Source: Phascolarctos cinereus
Lineage: Eukaryota > Chordata > Mammalia > Diprotodontia > Phascolarctidae
NCBI RefSeq assembly: GCF_002099425.1
Contig: NW_018343982.1
Location: 12,187,501-12,251,500, forward strand
DNA: 64,000 bases
Reading direction: 5' to 3'
The notes below the pieces were generated by a model that was given only the letters and a program-made list of their open reading frames with translations, did no database searches and was not told where the DNA came from. Numbering within the stretch: the stretch's first letter is position 1; the number at the start of each line of letters is the position of its first letter. Made by a program: the position numbers and the translations under genes. Below are positions 10,537 through 22,044 of the stretch, piece by piece.

Positions 10537-11512
10537 ATGAGTAAAAAGAAACGTACCATAGATTCATATTATGAGAAGAGTGAAGATCAAGACAGAAATT
10601 CTGAAGAGGACAACATTGTCAATAAATCCACATTTGGATCCTTAAAAGGGAATATGAACTGTTCTGAAGCCCAAAAAGCCTTAGAAGACCTCAAGAAGGA
10701 TTTTAAAATTCAAATGAGAGAGGTAGAAGAGCCCTTAAAACATATAACTGGCCAACTGGATAAAAAGTACACTGAAGAAAACAAGTCCCCAAAAGTAAAA
10801 TTGGCCAAATGGGGAAGAAGGTACAAAATCTGATAGAATAAAACAATTGTTGAAAGTTAGAATTGGGCAAATGGAATCTAATGATTCTATGAGAGAGGAA
10901 GAATCAGTCAAACAGAAACAAAAGAATGAAAAAATAAATGAAAACATGAAATACCTCATTGGTAAAACAACTGACCTGGAAAATCAACCCAGGAGAGACA
11001 ATTTAAAAATTATTGGTCTACCTGAAAATCATGATGAAAAAAAGAGCCTGGACAGTATCTTTCAGGAAATCATAAAGGAAAATGGCCCTTAGGTCCTAGA
11101 ATGAGAGGGTAAAATGGCCATAGAAAGAATGCACCAATCACCTCCTGAAAGAGATCCCAAATTGAAAATGCCCAGGAATATAGTAGCCAAATTCCAAAAT
11201 TACCAGGTCAAAGAGAAGACATTGCAAGCAGCCAGAAAGAAACAATTTAAATATCATAGAACTGCAGTCACGATTACACAGGACCTTGCAGCTTCTATAT
11301 TAAAAGACCGTAGGGTGGGGAATGTGATATTCTGTAAGGCAAAGGAGCTTAGATTACAACCAAAGATCAACTGCTCAGCAAAAATGAGTATGATCTTTCA
11401 GGGGAGGAGATGGATATTCAATGAAATAGGGGACTTCCAAACCTTCCTGATAAAAGGACCAGAGCTCAACATAAAATTTGATCTTCAAATACCAGACTCA
11501 AGAGACACATAA
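10537..11512 (+). pseudogene. L1B ORF1p, nearly full length but broken
   Basis: The start ATG at 10537 gives MSKKKRTIDSYYEKSEDQD, an acidic/basic N-terminus. A coiled-coil stretch follows (about residues 45-150). The RRM-type core NLKIIGLPENHDEKK is near 11000, and the C-terminal domain (RNIVAKFQNYQVKEK, then KKQFKY and AASILKDRR) reaches a TAA at 11510-11512. About 325 codons, normal for ORF1p. The frame changes near 10830, and an in-frame TAG follows the GENGP-like segment at 11090, so three pieces (10537-10833, 10847-11092, 11114-11512) remain. Fewer defects than the L1A copies suggest a younger age. Confidence 0.85.
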
Positions 11513-12143
11513 AAAGGTTAACGGCACAGAAAGATACAACATGTAGTTAATAAGAGCAAACTGTTTACATCCCTACAAGGGAAGATGACACTTGTAACTC
11601 TTGAGAACTGAAATGTTATTACAACACGTTAAAGGAGTATACATAACGGTGGTGGATATAAGTTGACTTTAATGTAATGATAAAAAAAATCTAATTAAGT
11701 GGGTTAAATGGATCCAAGTAAGTGGGTTAATATAATCTAAGAAAATGTACTCAGAGAAAACGAAAGGCAGAGGCCAAAAAGGGTAAATTACATTACAGGA
11801 AAAGGCACAAAAAGCTATTGCAGCAGAGGGAAAGAAGAGAGGGAGATGAGCATTGTTTGAATCTTAGTCTCATAAGATTTGGCTCAAGAAGAGAATAACA
11901 TAATCAGTTAGGTATAGAAATCTAACTTGCCCTATAGGCAGTAGGAGGGAAAAGGGGAAAGAAAAGGGAGGGGGAATAGAAGGGAGGGAAGAATTAGTAA
12001 GGGTAAAGGGGAAGAAAAGGGAAGGGGCTAATAGAAGGGAGTCAGGACTGAAGGAGGCAGTGGTCAAAAGAAAAACACTTGTGAGGAGGGAAAAGGAGAA
12101 AGAAGAAAGGAAAGCATAAATGGGAGAAAAGGATGGAGATGAA

Positions 12144-13558
12144 AGACACACATAGTAATCATACCTGTGAATGTGAGTGGGATGAACTCTCCTATAAAAC
12201 AGAATTGGATAGTAGAATGGATTAAATACCATAATCCTACAATATGTTGTTTACAGGAAACATATTTGAGAAAGAGTGACACATACAGGGTAAAGGTAAA
12301 AGGCTGGAGCAGAATATATTATGCTTCAGCTGAAGTAAAAAAAGCAGGGGTAGCAATCCTGATCTCAGACAAAGCAAAAATAAAAATAGATCTCAGGAAA
12401 AGAGATAAGGAAGGAAACTACATCCTGTTAAAAGGCACCATAGACAATGAAGTAATATCATTACTAAACATATATGCACCAAATGGTATTGTTGTGGGTC
12501 TAAGAGGCTGTAACCCCTCAAAGACTAGAGTGTAGGATGGAGTTGTCTGGAATGAATTCACAGACTCAAGCATTCCTTAAGTCAAGTTGGCAAAGAGTTT
12601 ATTGTTATGCTTTTCAATGGGCAAGGATTGTTAAGGAAACTGCAACCTTAGAGGGGTACAGTTAAAGTTTGCATAGGATAAAACACAATAAAACATGTGC
12701 CAAATATACTAACTAGGTGATTCAGGGTGGGATTAGGGAGTGGTTAAGGAGTGGTGAATTCTTAAATGAGCATACATTTCTTGTATCTACTGTGCAGGTG
12801 TTTTACCCAGAGTTCACTAAGAAAAGCCCACAAGGGGGGGCCACAGGGAAGTATGGTTTTAGGCCTGCTATGTCACTAAGTTAACTAGAGTTCAGGGGTA
12901 ACTGAGAGTTGTCCAATCTGCCACCAGTCAATGCCTTGTTTGACGAGATAGATGTAGAGAATATACATGTGTCTTAAGTCTAGAATACAGATAATGAGAA
13001 GTCCAGGATGCAGATAATGAGGTAAGGCAGTAGTATAGATAGTCCAGTGGCTAAGATATCTTTACGGCCCAGTGAAAAGCCAGTTCAAACTAATAATTCC
13101 ACTGCACCAGGGAGAGAGATAAGGGTGTTGCTGGGGCCCACTCATGAGTAATTGTAGGCACAGTGTCCTTGGGCTGGGGGGTGTCAGGGATAGTGTTTCT
13201 GAGGCTAGCGAGAAATTGGGGTGAAAGCACAAGCACCCAAACACAAGCACCCAAGCACCCCATCAGTGTAGCATCCAAATTCTTACAGGAGAAATTCAGG
13301 GAGTTACAGGAAGAAATAGACAACAAAACTATACTAGTGGGGGGCCTCAACCTCCCCCTCTCTGAACTAGATAAATCTAACCACCAAATAAACAAGAAAG
13401 AAGTTAACGAGGTGAATAGAATATTAGAAATTTAGGTATGATAGACCTCTGGAGAAAATTTAATGAGGATAGAAAGGAATATACTTTTTTCTAAATGGTA
13501 CATGGCACATACACAAAAATTGACCATGTACTAGGGCATAAAAACCTCACAATACAAT
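12144..13558 (+). pseudogene. L1B ORF2 endonuclease domain, split by an LTR and truncated
   Basis: The APE-type endonuclease nicks genomic DNA at T/A-rich sites to prime reverse transcription. Visible: NVSGMNSPIKQNWIVEWIK, then CCLQETYL (the catalytic-glutamate motif of L1 EN, QETHL in human), VAILISDKA, LNIYAPNG. After the LTR come KFLQEKFREL, GLNLPLSELDKSN (human GDFNTPLSTLDRS) and KIDHVLGHKN (the DH catalytic motif). The domain then ends abruptly at about 13558, before the RT. A frame change lies near 13435. Confidence 0.82.
12490..13265 (-). repeat. Probable solo LTR (retrovirus-like fossil) inside L1B ORF2
   Basis: Comparison with the L1B at 20790-20830 shows a ~776-bp insert between CCAAATGGTAT and TAGCATCC. 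It begins TG and ends CA, and on the minus strand carries an AATAAA signal near 12600, as LTRs do. No internal viral region is present, so it is a solo LTR. A 4-5 base target duplication is suggested but blurred. It is younger than the L1B. Family not recognised. Confidence 0.6.
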
Positions 13559-13611
13559 GGGGCAAGTCACTTAACCCCAATTGCCTCACAAAACAAAACA
13601 AAAAAAAATTG
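13559..13611 (+). repeat. CORE-SINE 3' tail fused to the L1B
   Basis: GGGCAAGTCACTTAACCCC followed by AATTGCCTCA and an A/C-rich tail: only the last ~50 bases of a Mar1/WSINE, in the same orientation as the L1B it follows. Confidence 0.8.
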
Positions 13612-13690
13612 TTTTGAGAAGGGGTTCATAGGTTTCACCACATTTCCATGGGGTCTGTGACACAGAAAAGTTTCAGAAGCCCTGAGTTGG
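13612..13690. repeat. Possible hAT-type DNA transposon relic
   Basis: Contains GAAGGGGTTCATAGGTTTCA and GGGGTCTGTGACACAGAAAA, reminiscent of a common mammalian non-autonomous hAT end. Too short to classify firmly. Confidence 0.3.
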
Positions 13691-13744
13691 GGCAGTTCTA
13701 GATTATACAGATTATAAGGAGAGTTGAAAGGGGACAGTATGTCG

Positions 13745-13915
13745 TACTAGAAACACTGATGAATTGAAAGTCAAGAGAAATAATTTCTACTTCTAACTCT
13801 ATTGTTAATTGGTTAGGGAACCTTGGGCAAGTCATTTATCACCAATAGATCTCAATTTTTTCATCTGTACAAAAAAGAAGTTGGACTAGCTGATCTCTAG
13901 GAGAACTTACAAATC
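13745..13915 (+). repeat. MIR/CORE-SINE
   Basis: CCTTGGGCAAGTCATTTATC, a TTTTTTCATCTGTACAAAA stretch and GTTGGACTAGCTGATCTCTA mark a forward MIR-type SINE with a marsupial-style 3' end. Confidence 0.75.
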
Positions 13916-15530
13916 TTCAATTAAGATAAGTAGGGGCAAAATCCATCAAGGAGAAATGCAAATGAATCCAACCTTTCCTTAGGAGGGAAAAAAGATGAAT
14001 TATAAGAAATGGATGGTACTAAGTCATCATCATGACAAACTCTTCTGAGAGCAAAGAAAAATCAGAGAAAAGTACAAATGGAGCTGCAACTGTCATTGCT
14101 ATGTTGTGAATAATATGAACTAAAGATCATGCTAATTGATTGTTAAAAACAGTTACTACCAGAGAGAAGACACCAATTCATTACTAGGAGTTGGTATTTT
14201 AAAAAATTTACCCTAGATTGTATTTTTCTTATTTTTTTGGTAGATAAAGGAAATTGATTTTTAGTTCAAAGTATCAACATATGTTTATGCATAGAATAAT
14301 TTGTTTCTGTAGAGAAGGCATATTTAACTGAAAAGTACATGTTTTAAACTAACCTTTTAGTTATCTTTGGAGAAGTGTTGAATAACCTGATAAGTTCCAA
14401 AAGGCACCTGATAACATCTGCATGAATTACAGATAGTTAAATGAACTAGCTTTTGTAAGATGTAACTTCAAATTCAGCCTTATATCAGTGATAACAAATG
14501 TCACATTCATGAGATAGTCTTTATTTTTACTCTAAATAGTCTTTCACCTAGAAAGTATACCTATATAGCCTAAGATAGTTAATTAAGTTATAATATGTCC
14601 CTTGAGGAGAATAAGTAATAAGTATATATTAGTAAGATTTATTTTAATTAAAGTGTCATTTTAGTGATAACAAAACAATTGGTTAAATTAATTAATGCTA
14701 GACATACTGGTAGAGTTTTGTTACCAATGAAAGAATGTTGCTAGGTTATTGAATTTAACATTTTAATAATTACATTCATCATTTTTGTACCAACTTAAGT
14801 TTTCCTATAGTTAATGTTTATGTAATAATTTTAGGGTATTTCCCCCCAAAGGTTTAGATTTATTGCCAAAATATCTGGAAATATAGAACCTCCATGTTTT
14901 ACTATTTTGTTTTTCTCTACTTATGTTACAAAGTTGTATCCCATTGATTTGATTTTCTTATAGTTTTACTCTGTTGTTTATTGTGACAGAAAAAAATACA
15001 CACAAGGCTGACATTATATTATAGATTGCAGCCTTCTTAAAATTGCCATATTAGCTTGCATTCCAGGTACATGAACAACTTTATAGCTGTCAGATGTTCT
15101 AAATGAGTGAAGTCAAAGCTGTTTGTACTTACCTGAAATTATCATTATGCCTGTATTTGTGATATCATTACCTTCTGTTGTTTTTTAATGTTTTCATTTG
15201 ACAGACTTCTAATCTTTCACATTTTCAATAACTTAATGGATGCTTAATGGATACTTGCTGGAGGAGAAAATTCCCAATTAAGCTTCTCTAGAAAAAAAAT
15301 GTCTTTGCTTTCAAATATATCTTCAAAAATACGAAATAGCTCTCAGTCCTTTGTAGTCCCCTTGCACTTTAGTAGTTACTATGGCAAACTGGTAGAAATG
15401 GTGCAATTTTTCAAAAAGATAATACTGTATTCTTTGTTCTTTTTTATTTGAAATAAGCTGGTAGAGCTTATTTCAAGCTCTGAGGTCATTTCCAGATCAA
15501 TAAAAAAAGAACTATACTTTAAAAAGGTAT
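13916..15530. other. Repeat-poor AT-rich stretch
   Basis: I recognise no repeat, exon or RNA gene here. Several TAATTA-type AT-rich motifs occur around 14580-14720, and a strong hairpin lies at 15448-15476. It could be ordinary intergenic DNA or hold conserved non-coding elements; sequence alone does not say. Confidence 0.4.
15448..15476. repeat. Perfect 12-bp inverted repeat
   Basis: TTGAAATAAGCT, loop GGTAG, AGCTTATTTCAA. Perfect arms with a 5-base loop; able to form a hairpin. No T-run follows to suggest a Pol III terminator. Confidence 0.8.
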
Positions 15531-15534
15531 TTTG

Positions 15535-15757
15535 TGAACAAAGTACTTCTTATATACTATCTCATTGGATCATCATAACCTGTAAGATAGACATTATTGT
15601 CATCCCCATTCTAGTCAGAGAAACTGAAGTAGAGAGGGCTTAAGTGATTTGTCTAGCATCAGAACTAGAACAGTATGTCTTAGGGAAGATCTAAATTTCT
15701 CTCTTCTAAACTCAAAATCCACCTCTATTCACTATGCCACCTAGTTGCCTAGATCAA
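15535..15757 (-). repeat. MIR SINE
   Basis: Reverse-complement MIR: ATCTCATTGGATCATCATAA, CATCCCCATTCTAGTCAGAG, and TATGCCACCTAGTTGCCT at the tRNA-related end. Confidence 0.8.
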
Positions 15758-15869
15758 ATGTTTAATGTTCTATGAACAGTCATCATAGGTCAATAGGTTT
15801 TTCCTTCAAATAAAAATTGGGAATAGGAAAACTTATTATCTAATTAGCTAAAACCTAATTAACTAATGT

Positions 15870-15990
15870 ATTCTTTCTTCTAGACTCTAAGACCCATGAG
15901 GGCAGTCTCTCTACTCCTTTATCACATGCAATATCTTCCAATGGGTTTTTATGTCTACTAACAACTCAAAGGCATCCATAAAGTATTTTC
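15870..15990 (+). repeat. Possible L2 3' end relic
   Basis: GACTCTAAGACCCATGAGGG followed by CAGTCTCT and a degenerate CATCCATAAAGTA tail resemble a worn L2 3' end. Confidence 0.3.
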
Positions 15991-16134
15991 AACATCGTCT
16001 ACTAGTGAATAATTTGAGCCTAAGATTTTGAAGGCTAAGCCAGAAGAATTTAATCTCTGGTACATTCTACCATGATTTGAAAGAGGGGAGACAAATTTGA
16101 TTCTACTCCTGGCAATGAATGATATCTGCTTTCT

Positions 16135-17720
16135 TTTTCTTTTTTCTTTTTTTTTTAAAATTTATTTAGTATTTTGTTTTCCCTCAGTTACATTTAAAAA
16201 CACTTTTTAACATGTGTTTTTAGAACTTTGAGTTCCAAATTCTCTTCCTTCTTTCATCCTCACCCACAACCCTGCCCAATCATTGAGAAAGTAAGCAATT
16301 CAGTATATAGGTTATACATGTGTCTTCATGCAAAACATTTCCATACCAGTCATGTTGTGAAAGAAAATAGACTGAAAAAAAAACCTCTAGAAAAATAAAG
16401 AAAGTAAAGAAGGTATGCCTCAATCTGTATTCAGCATTTTTCATCATAAGTTCTTCAGAGTTATCTTGGATCATTCTATTGCTGAGAATAGCTAAGTCAT
16501 TCAGAGCTGATCATCTTAACAATATTGCTGTCAGTTTGTACACATTACACTTAATTTTGCATCAGCTTATGTAAGTCTTTACAGATTTTTCTGAGAGCAT
16601 CCTGCTGATCATTTCTTATAGCACAAGAGTACTCCATCATAATCACACACCACAGTTTGTTCAACCATTCTAAATTGATGGACATCCCTTCAATTTCCAA
16701 TTCTTTGCCACCACAGAAGAGCTGCTATAAATATTTTTGTACATATCGATCCTTTTCCTTTTTTTTTAAATCTCTTTTGAGCTACAGACCTAGTAGTGGT
16801 ATTGCTAGGTCAAAGAATATGCAGGGTTTTATAGTCCTTTGGGCATAGTTCTAAATTGCTCTACAGAATGGTTGAATTAGTTCACAACTCCACCAACAGT
16901 GCATTAATGTCTCATTTTTTCTCACATCCTCTCCAAAAACTTGTCATTTTCCTTTTCTGTCCAAAAGCCACTGTACTAGGTTCGAGGTAGTACCTCAGAA
17001 ATGTTTTAATTTACATTTCTCCAATTGATAGAGCATTTTTTTTTCACATGGCTAGAGGTAGCTTTGATTACTTCATCTGAAAACTGATTATATCTTTGAT
17101 CATTTATCAATTGGGGAGTGGCTCTTATTTTTATAGATTTGACTCAGTTCTCTATATGTTTAAGAAATGAGGCTTTTATCAGAAAAACTTATTTCAAAAA
17201 TTTTTTTGCAGTTACTATTGCTATCTGTATTTCCCTCCATCCTATCCTTCCCCTCCAAGTTCATTCTATTCTCTCTCTCCTTTCACCCTGTCACCATCCT
17301 ATCTTCCCCCTAGTTTATTCTGTTTTCTCTCTCCTTTCACCCTGTTGGTCCTCAAAAGTGTTTTTCTTCTGACTACTGCTCTCCCTTCTATCACCCCCTT
17401 CTCTTATTCTCTTCCCCTCCTACTTTCCTATAGCATAAAATAGATTTCTATACCCTATTGAGTGTGTATGTCATTCTCTCTTTGAGCTAATTCTGGTGGG
17501 AGTAAAGTTCACTCATTCCCCCTGTCCTCCTTCCTTCTTCCCCTCTGCTGTAAAAGCTTTTTGCCTTGTTTTTATGAGATACTTTACACCAATCTACCTC
17601 TCCCTTTCCCTTTGTCACAGTATATTCCTCTTTCTCACTCCTTAATTTTTATTTTTTATTCTTTCAATTTCTATTTTACCCTTTAGTTCTAGAATATTGG
17701 GGCAGTTTTCCTTGATAATT
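16135..17720 (-). mobile_element. L1C LINE, internally deleted (3'UTR, ORF2 C-terminus, then inter-ORF spacer)
   Basis: Minus strand: the 3' tail at about 16140, 3'UTR to about 16540, and the ORF2 C-terminal region to about 17205. The spacer between ORF1 and ORF2 then follows directly, and a small piece of the ORF1 RRM region (17660-17720) comes after it. The jump at about 17205-17215 joins the first codons of ORF2 to its C-terminal part and removes about 3 kb. The copy at 34170-38592 has the same jump, so the deletion predates both insertions. More diverged than L1B. Confidence 0.75.
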
Positions 17721-17876
17721 TATTTTATTTTAATCTTTTGTTTTTAAAATTTTGGGTTCAAAATTTTCTCCCTTCCTCCCCACTCCCCACCTTCATTGAG
17801 AAGGTAAGCAACTCAATACAGGTTATACATGTGAAGTCATGCAAAACACTTCCATAGTAGTCATGTGAAAAAATAA
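17721..17876 (-). mobile_element. L1C 3' end fragment
   Basis: TTTTTAAAATTTTGGGTTCA, then TTGAGAAGGTAAGCAA and CATGCAAAACACTTCCATA match the 3'UTR of the L1C copies at 16190-16350 and 34200-34330. A short 5'-truncated insertion. Confidence 0.7.
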
Positions 17877-17898
17877 GGAGTACTTCCACTTCTGGGAG

Positions 17899-17908
17899 CC
17901 AAGATGGC
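17899..17908 (+). promoter_or_regulatory. YY1-like motif at L1B 5' end
   Basis: CCAAGATGGC followed by GGAG, ten bases into the element. Closest of the five sites here to a strong YY1 match. Confidence 0.55.
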
Positions 17909-18148
17909 GGAGTAAAAAGGTTGTCGCTCTCACTCTCCCCTCTCAACCTCTGAAAACCCAGACAATATCACCCCAGAAAAAACTCTGGAACAGCTGAACC
18001 ACAAGAAAGATGGGGAGCACCAGAGCAGTAGGCTAGCCTCACTTTAGCACACCAGGAGGAGATCCTGGTGACTTGGCATTCTGCAGCAGCACTATAAAAG
18101 GCCCAGGTGGATAAGCACCCTGCAGCATTCATCTGAAAGGAGCTGAAG

Positions 18149-18314
18149 GGGGCAGCTAGGTGGCACAGTGGATAGAGCACAGAGCAATGGCCCTGAAGTC
18201 AGGAGGACCTGAGTTCAAATCTGGCCTCAGACCAAACACCAGACACTTGCTAGCTGTGTGACCCTGGAGAAGTCACTTAACCCCAATTGCCTAAAAATAA
18301 AAAAATAAAAAAAA
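18149..18314 (+). repeat. CORE-SINE in L1B 5'UTR with a perfect 15-bp target duplication
   Basis: TGAAAGGAGCTGAAG occurs at 18134-18148 and 18315-18329. The SINE has head GGGGCAGCTAGGTGGCACAG, a near-perfect B box (GTTCAAATC) and an A-rich tail. The perfect duplication and low divergence mark a recent insertion. Confidence 0.95.
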
Positions 18315-18893
18315 TGAAAGGAGCTGAAGAAAGCAACCTAGAGTCCTAGCCTTGCTGATTCCCACACACCACCAGGTAAGGTGTCAGAACTGTACAGCCT
18401 CCAACTGCCAACGGGAAGGAGATCCTGCATCCCAGGTGGTAGAACAGGCAAACATCAACATTTGGACCTCTAAGTGCCTCAGTGAGGGTGGGGACACTGG
18501 TGGAAACCAACTCAGAAAACCACCAGGTGCCTTGGCATTCTACAGCAAAGGAACCTCCCAGTGCCTCAGCAGATCTAAGGGAGGCAACACTGCAAGGGGC
18601 CCCACGCAGATAGATATCCTGCAGCACCCATGTAAAAGGAGCTGAAGAAAGCTAAAGGAAAGGAAAAGTAGGCAACCTAGAATTGCCTCAAAGTTCCAGC
18701 CTTGCTGATTCCAGCCCAACACCAGGTAAGCTGCCAGGACCCTACAGCCTCCAACTCCCAACATCAGAGGCCCCAGCACACACAAGCCAGTGACCAAGAC
18801 CTAGGCTCCCAACACAAGAAGCTTGGGTTAGTGCCATCTGCTCCCCAGCAGGAGAGCTCAATCTCTTTAAAGGCCAAGGAATAAAGGAACATT

Positions 18894-19856
18894 ATGAGTA
18901 AAAAGAAATGCGCCATAGACTCATATTACGAGAAGAGTGAAGATCAAGACAGACATTCTGAAGAGGACAACACTGTCAACAAACCCACATCTGCAACATC
19001 AAAAGGGAATATGAACTGGTCTGAAGCCCAAAAAGCCTTCTTAGAAGACCATAAGAAGGATTTTAAAAGTCAAATGAGAGAGATAGAAGAATCCTTAAAA
19101 AATGCAATTGGCCAACCGGAAAAAATACACTGAAGAAAACAATTCCCTCAAAAATACATTTGGCTAATTGGAGAAGGAAGTAAGAAAACTAAAAGAAGAA
19201 AACAATCAGTTAAAAATTAGAATTGGACAAATGGAAACTAATGACTCTGTGAGAGAGCAAGAATCAGTCAAACAGAAACAAACAACTGAAAAAAATAGAT
19301 ATAAATATGAAATACCTCACAATGGACCTGGAAAATCAATCCAGGAAAGACAACTTGCAAATTATTGGACTACCTGAAAATCATGATGAAAAAAAGAGTC
19401 TGGACAGTATCTTTCAGGAAATCATGAAGGAAAACTGCCCTGAAATCCTGGAACAAGAAGGTGAAATAACCATAGAAGAGAATACACTGCTCACTACCTG
19501 AAACAGATCCCAAATTGAAGACACCAAGAAATATAATAGCTAAATTCCAAAATTACCAGATGAAAGAGAAAATATTGCAAACATCCAGAAAAAAGCAATT
19601 TAAATATCATGGAACCACAGTCAGGCTTACACAGGACCTTGCAGCTTATACATTAAAAGACCGTAGGGTGTGGAACATGATATTCCATAAGGCAAAGGAG
19701 CTTGGATTGCAGCCAAAGATCAACTACCAAGTGAAAATGAGCATGATATTTGAAGGAAGGATGAATGAAATAGGGGACTTCCAAACCTTCCTGATAAAAA
19801 GACCAGAGCTCAAAGGAAAATTGATCATCAAGTACAAGATTCAAGAGAGATATAAA
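18894..19856 (+). pseudogene. L1B ORF1p, broken
   Basis: ATG at 18894 starts MSKKKCAIDSYYEKSEDQD. Coiled-coil pieces follow at 18894-19133 and 19168-19377. The RRM-type core LQIIGLPENHDEKK and a QEIMKENCPEIL segment lie at 19307-19501. The C-terminal domain is at 19515-19860 (RNIIAKFQNYQMKEK, KKQFKYHGT, LKDRRVWNMIF). About 320 codons overall. Frame changes near 19133, 19300 and 19500 break it. Compared with the copy at 10537 it also lacks a short block before the FNEIGDFQTFLI motif (near 19760). Confidence 0.85.
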
Positions 19857-20459
19857 AAGGTAAATGGGGCAGAAAGATACAATCTGTTGTTAATAAGTGC
19901 AAACTGTCTACATCCCTGCAAGGGAAGATGACACTTGCAACTCTTGAGAACTGTATTGTTGTTACACCGTGTTAAAGGAGTATTCATAAAGAGAGTGGAT
20001 GTAATGATAAAAAAAAATCTAATCAAGTGAGTTAGATGGATCCAAGTAAGTGGATCAGTCTGATCTAAGAAAATGTACTGAGAAAAGGGGAGGAAGACAA
20101 GGGTAAATTACATTACAGGAAAAGACACAAAAACCTATTAGGAGAGGGAAATAAGGGAGGGGGGTGAGCATTGTTTGAACCTTACTCTCATCAGATTTGG
20201 CTCAAGAAGGGAATAGCATAATCAGTTAGGTATAGAAATCTAACTTGCCCTATAGGCAATAGGAGGAAAAGGGGAAAGAAAAGGGAGGGGGGATAGAATG
20301 GAGAGAAGAAGAAGCAAGGGTAAGGGGGAAGAAAAGGAAAAGGGCTAATAGAAGGGAGGAGGGACTGAAGGAGGCAGTGGTCAAAAGCAAAACACTAGTG
20401 GGGGGAAGGAGAAATAAAAGCATAGACAGGAGGAAAAAGGATGGAGAAAAAGACACAGA

Positions 20460-22044
20460 TAGTAATCATAACTGCAAATGTGAATGGGATGAACTCTCCC
20501 ATAAAATGGAAACAGATAGCAGAATGGATTAAAAACCATAATCTTGCAATATGTTGTTTACAGGAAACACATCTGAGAAAGAGTGGCACATAAAGGGTAA
20601 TGGTAAAAGTCTGGAGCAGAATATATTATGCTTCAGCTGAAGTAAAAAAAAAAAAGCAGGTGTAGCAATCCTGATCTCAGACAAAGCAAAAGCAAAAATA
20701 GATGTTATCAAAAGAGATAAGGAAGGAAACTACATCCTGCTAAAAGGCACCATAGACAATGAAGTAATATCATTACTAAACATATATGCACCAAATGGTA
20801 TAGCATCCAAATTCTTAGAGGAGAAGTTTGGGGAAGTACAGGAAGAAATACACAGCAAAACTATACTACTGGGGGACTTCAGCCTCCCCTCTCTGAACTA
20901 GATAAATCTAACCACAAAATAACCAAGAAATAAACAAAAAAGAAGTTAAGGAGGTGAATAGAACATTAAAACATTAGGTATGATAGACCTCTGGAGAAAA
21001 CTGAATAGGGATAGAAAGGAGTATTCTTTTTTTCTCAGTGGTACATGGCACATACACAAAAATTGACCATGTACTAGGGCATAAAAACCTCACCAAAATA
21101 AAGTCAAAATGGGTTCATGATTTATATATAAAGGCTAATACTAAATAAGCAAACTGGGAGAGCAAGGAATAGTTTACCTACCAGATCTATGGAGAACAGA
21201 AGAATTCATGACCAAAGAAGAGATAGAAAACATTAGAAAAAGCAAAATGGATAATTTTGATTATATTAAATTGAAAAGTTTTTGCACTAACAAAGCCAAT
21301 GCAACTAAGATTAGGAGGAAGATAGAAAATTGGGAAAGAATTTTTACAACCAGTCTCTCTGATAAAGGCCTCATCTCTAAAATATATAGAGAATTAAGAC
21401 AAATGTATAAGAATACAAGCCATTCCCCATCAAAGGATATGAACAGACAGTTCTCAGATGAAGAAATTAAAACCATCTATAATCATATGAAAAAATTCTC
21501 TAAATTATTTTTGATTAGAGAAATACAAATCGAAACAACTCTGAGGTACCACATCACACCTATCAGATTGGCCAACATGACAAAACAGGAAAATGATAAA
21601 TGTTGGAGAAGACATGGGAAAATTCGAACACTAATGCATTGTTGGTGGAGTTGTGAAATGATTCCACCATTTTGGAGAACAATTTGGAACTATGCCCAAA
21701 GGGCTATAAAAATGTGCATACCCTTTGACCCAGCAATAGCACTTCTAGGGCTATATTCCGAAGAGATCATACAAATGGGAAAAGGACCCACATGTAGAAA
21801 AATATTCAGAACAGCTCTTTTTGTGGTGGCAAAGAATTGAAAATTGAGAGGATGCCCATCAATTGGGGAATGGCTGAGCAAGTTGTGGTATATGAATGTA
21901 ATGGAATACTATTGTGCAATAAGAAATGATGAACAGGCTGACTTCTGAAATACCTGGAAAGACTTGTATGGTCTAATGCTGAGTGAAGTGAGCAGAACCA
22001 AGAAAATGTTGTATACAATAACAGCCACGTTGTGCTATGAGTAA
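20460..22044 (+). pseudogene. L1B ORF2 with endonuclease and C-terminus but no reverse transcriptase
   Basis: The endonuclease part (20460-21090) shows VNGMNSP, CCLQETHLRKS, a SDKAK stretch, LNIYAPNGIASKF and the DHVLGHKNL end. At about 21094 the sequence jumps into the ORF2 C-terminus. There a 210-codon open frame (21208-21840) carries NFDYIKLKSFCTNKANATK, then CWRRHGKIRTLMHCWWSCEM (the L1 cysteine-rich motif, whose second cysteine is H here) and PFDPAIALLGLY. A TGA after VVAKN at 21840 and another near 21946 precede the natural stop at 22042-22044. Confidence 0.85.

Larger units (their letters stand above)
9793..13558 (+). mobile_element. L1B LINE copy with full 5' end, cut in the endonuclease region
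   Basis: Starts CTTCTGGGAGCCAAGATGGC, the same 5' terminus as the copy at 17889. Order: 5'UTR 9793-10536, ORF1 10537-11512, purine-rich spacer to about 12143, ORF2 endonuclease from 12144. A solo LTR (12490-13265) splits ORF2. L1 homology ends at about 13558, where a SINE 3' tail follows in the same orientation. RT and 3'UTR are absent. Confidence 0.88.

Noticed and set aside
21088-21100. Spliced L1 transcript origin for the ORF2 jump
   Set aside because: The sequence flanking the missing part in other copies has no GT donor at the left edge; deletion or template jumping fits better.
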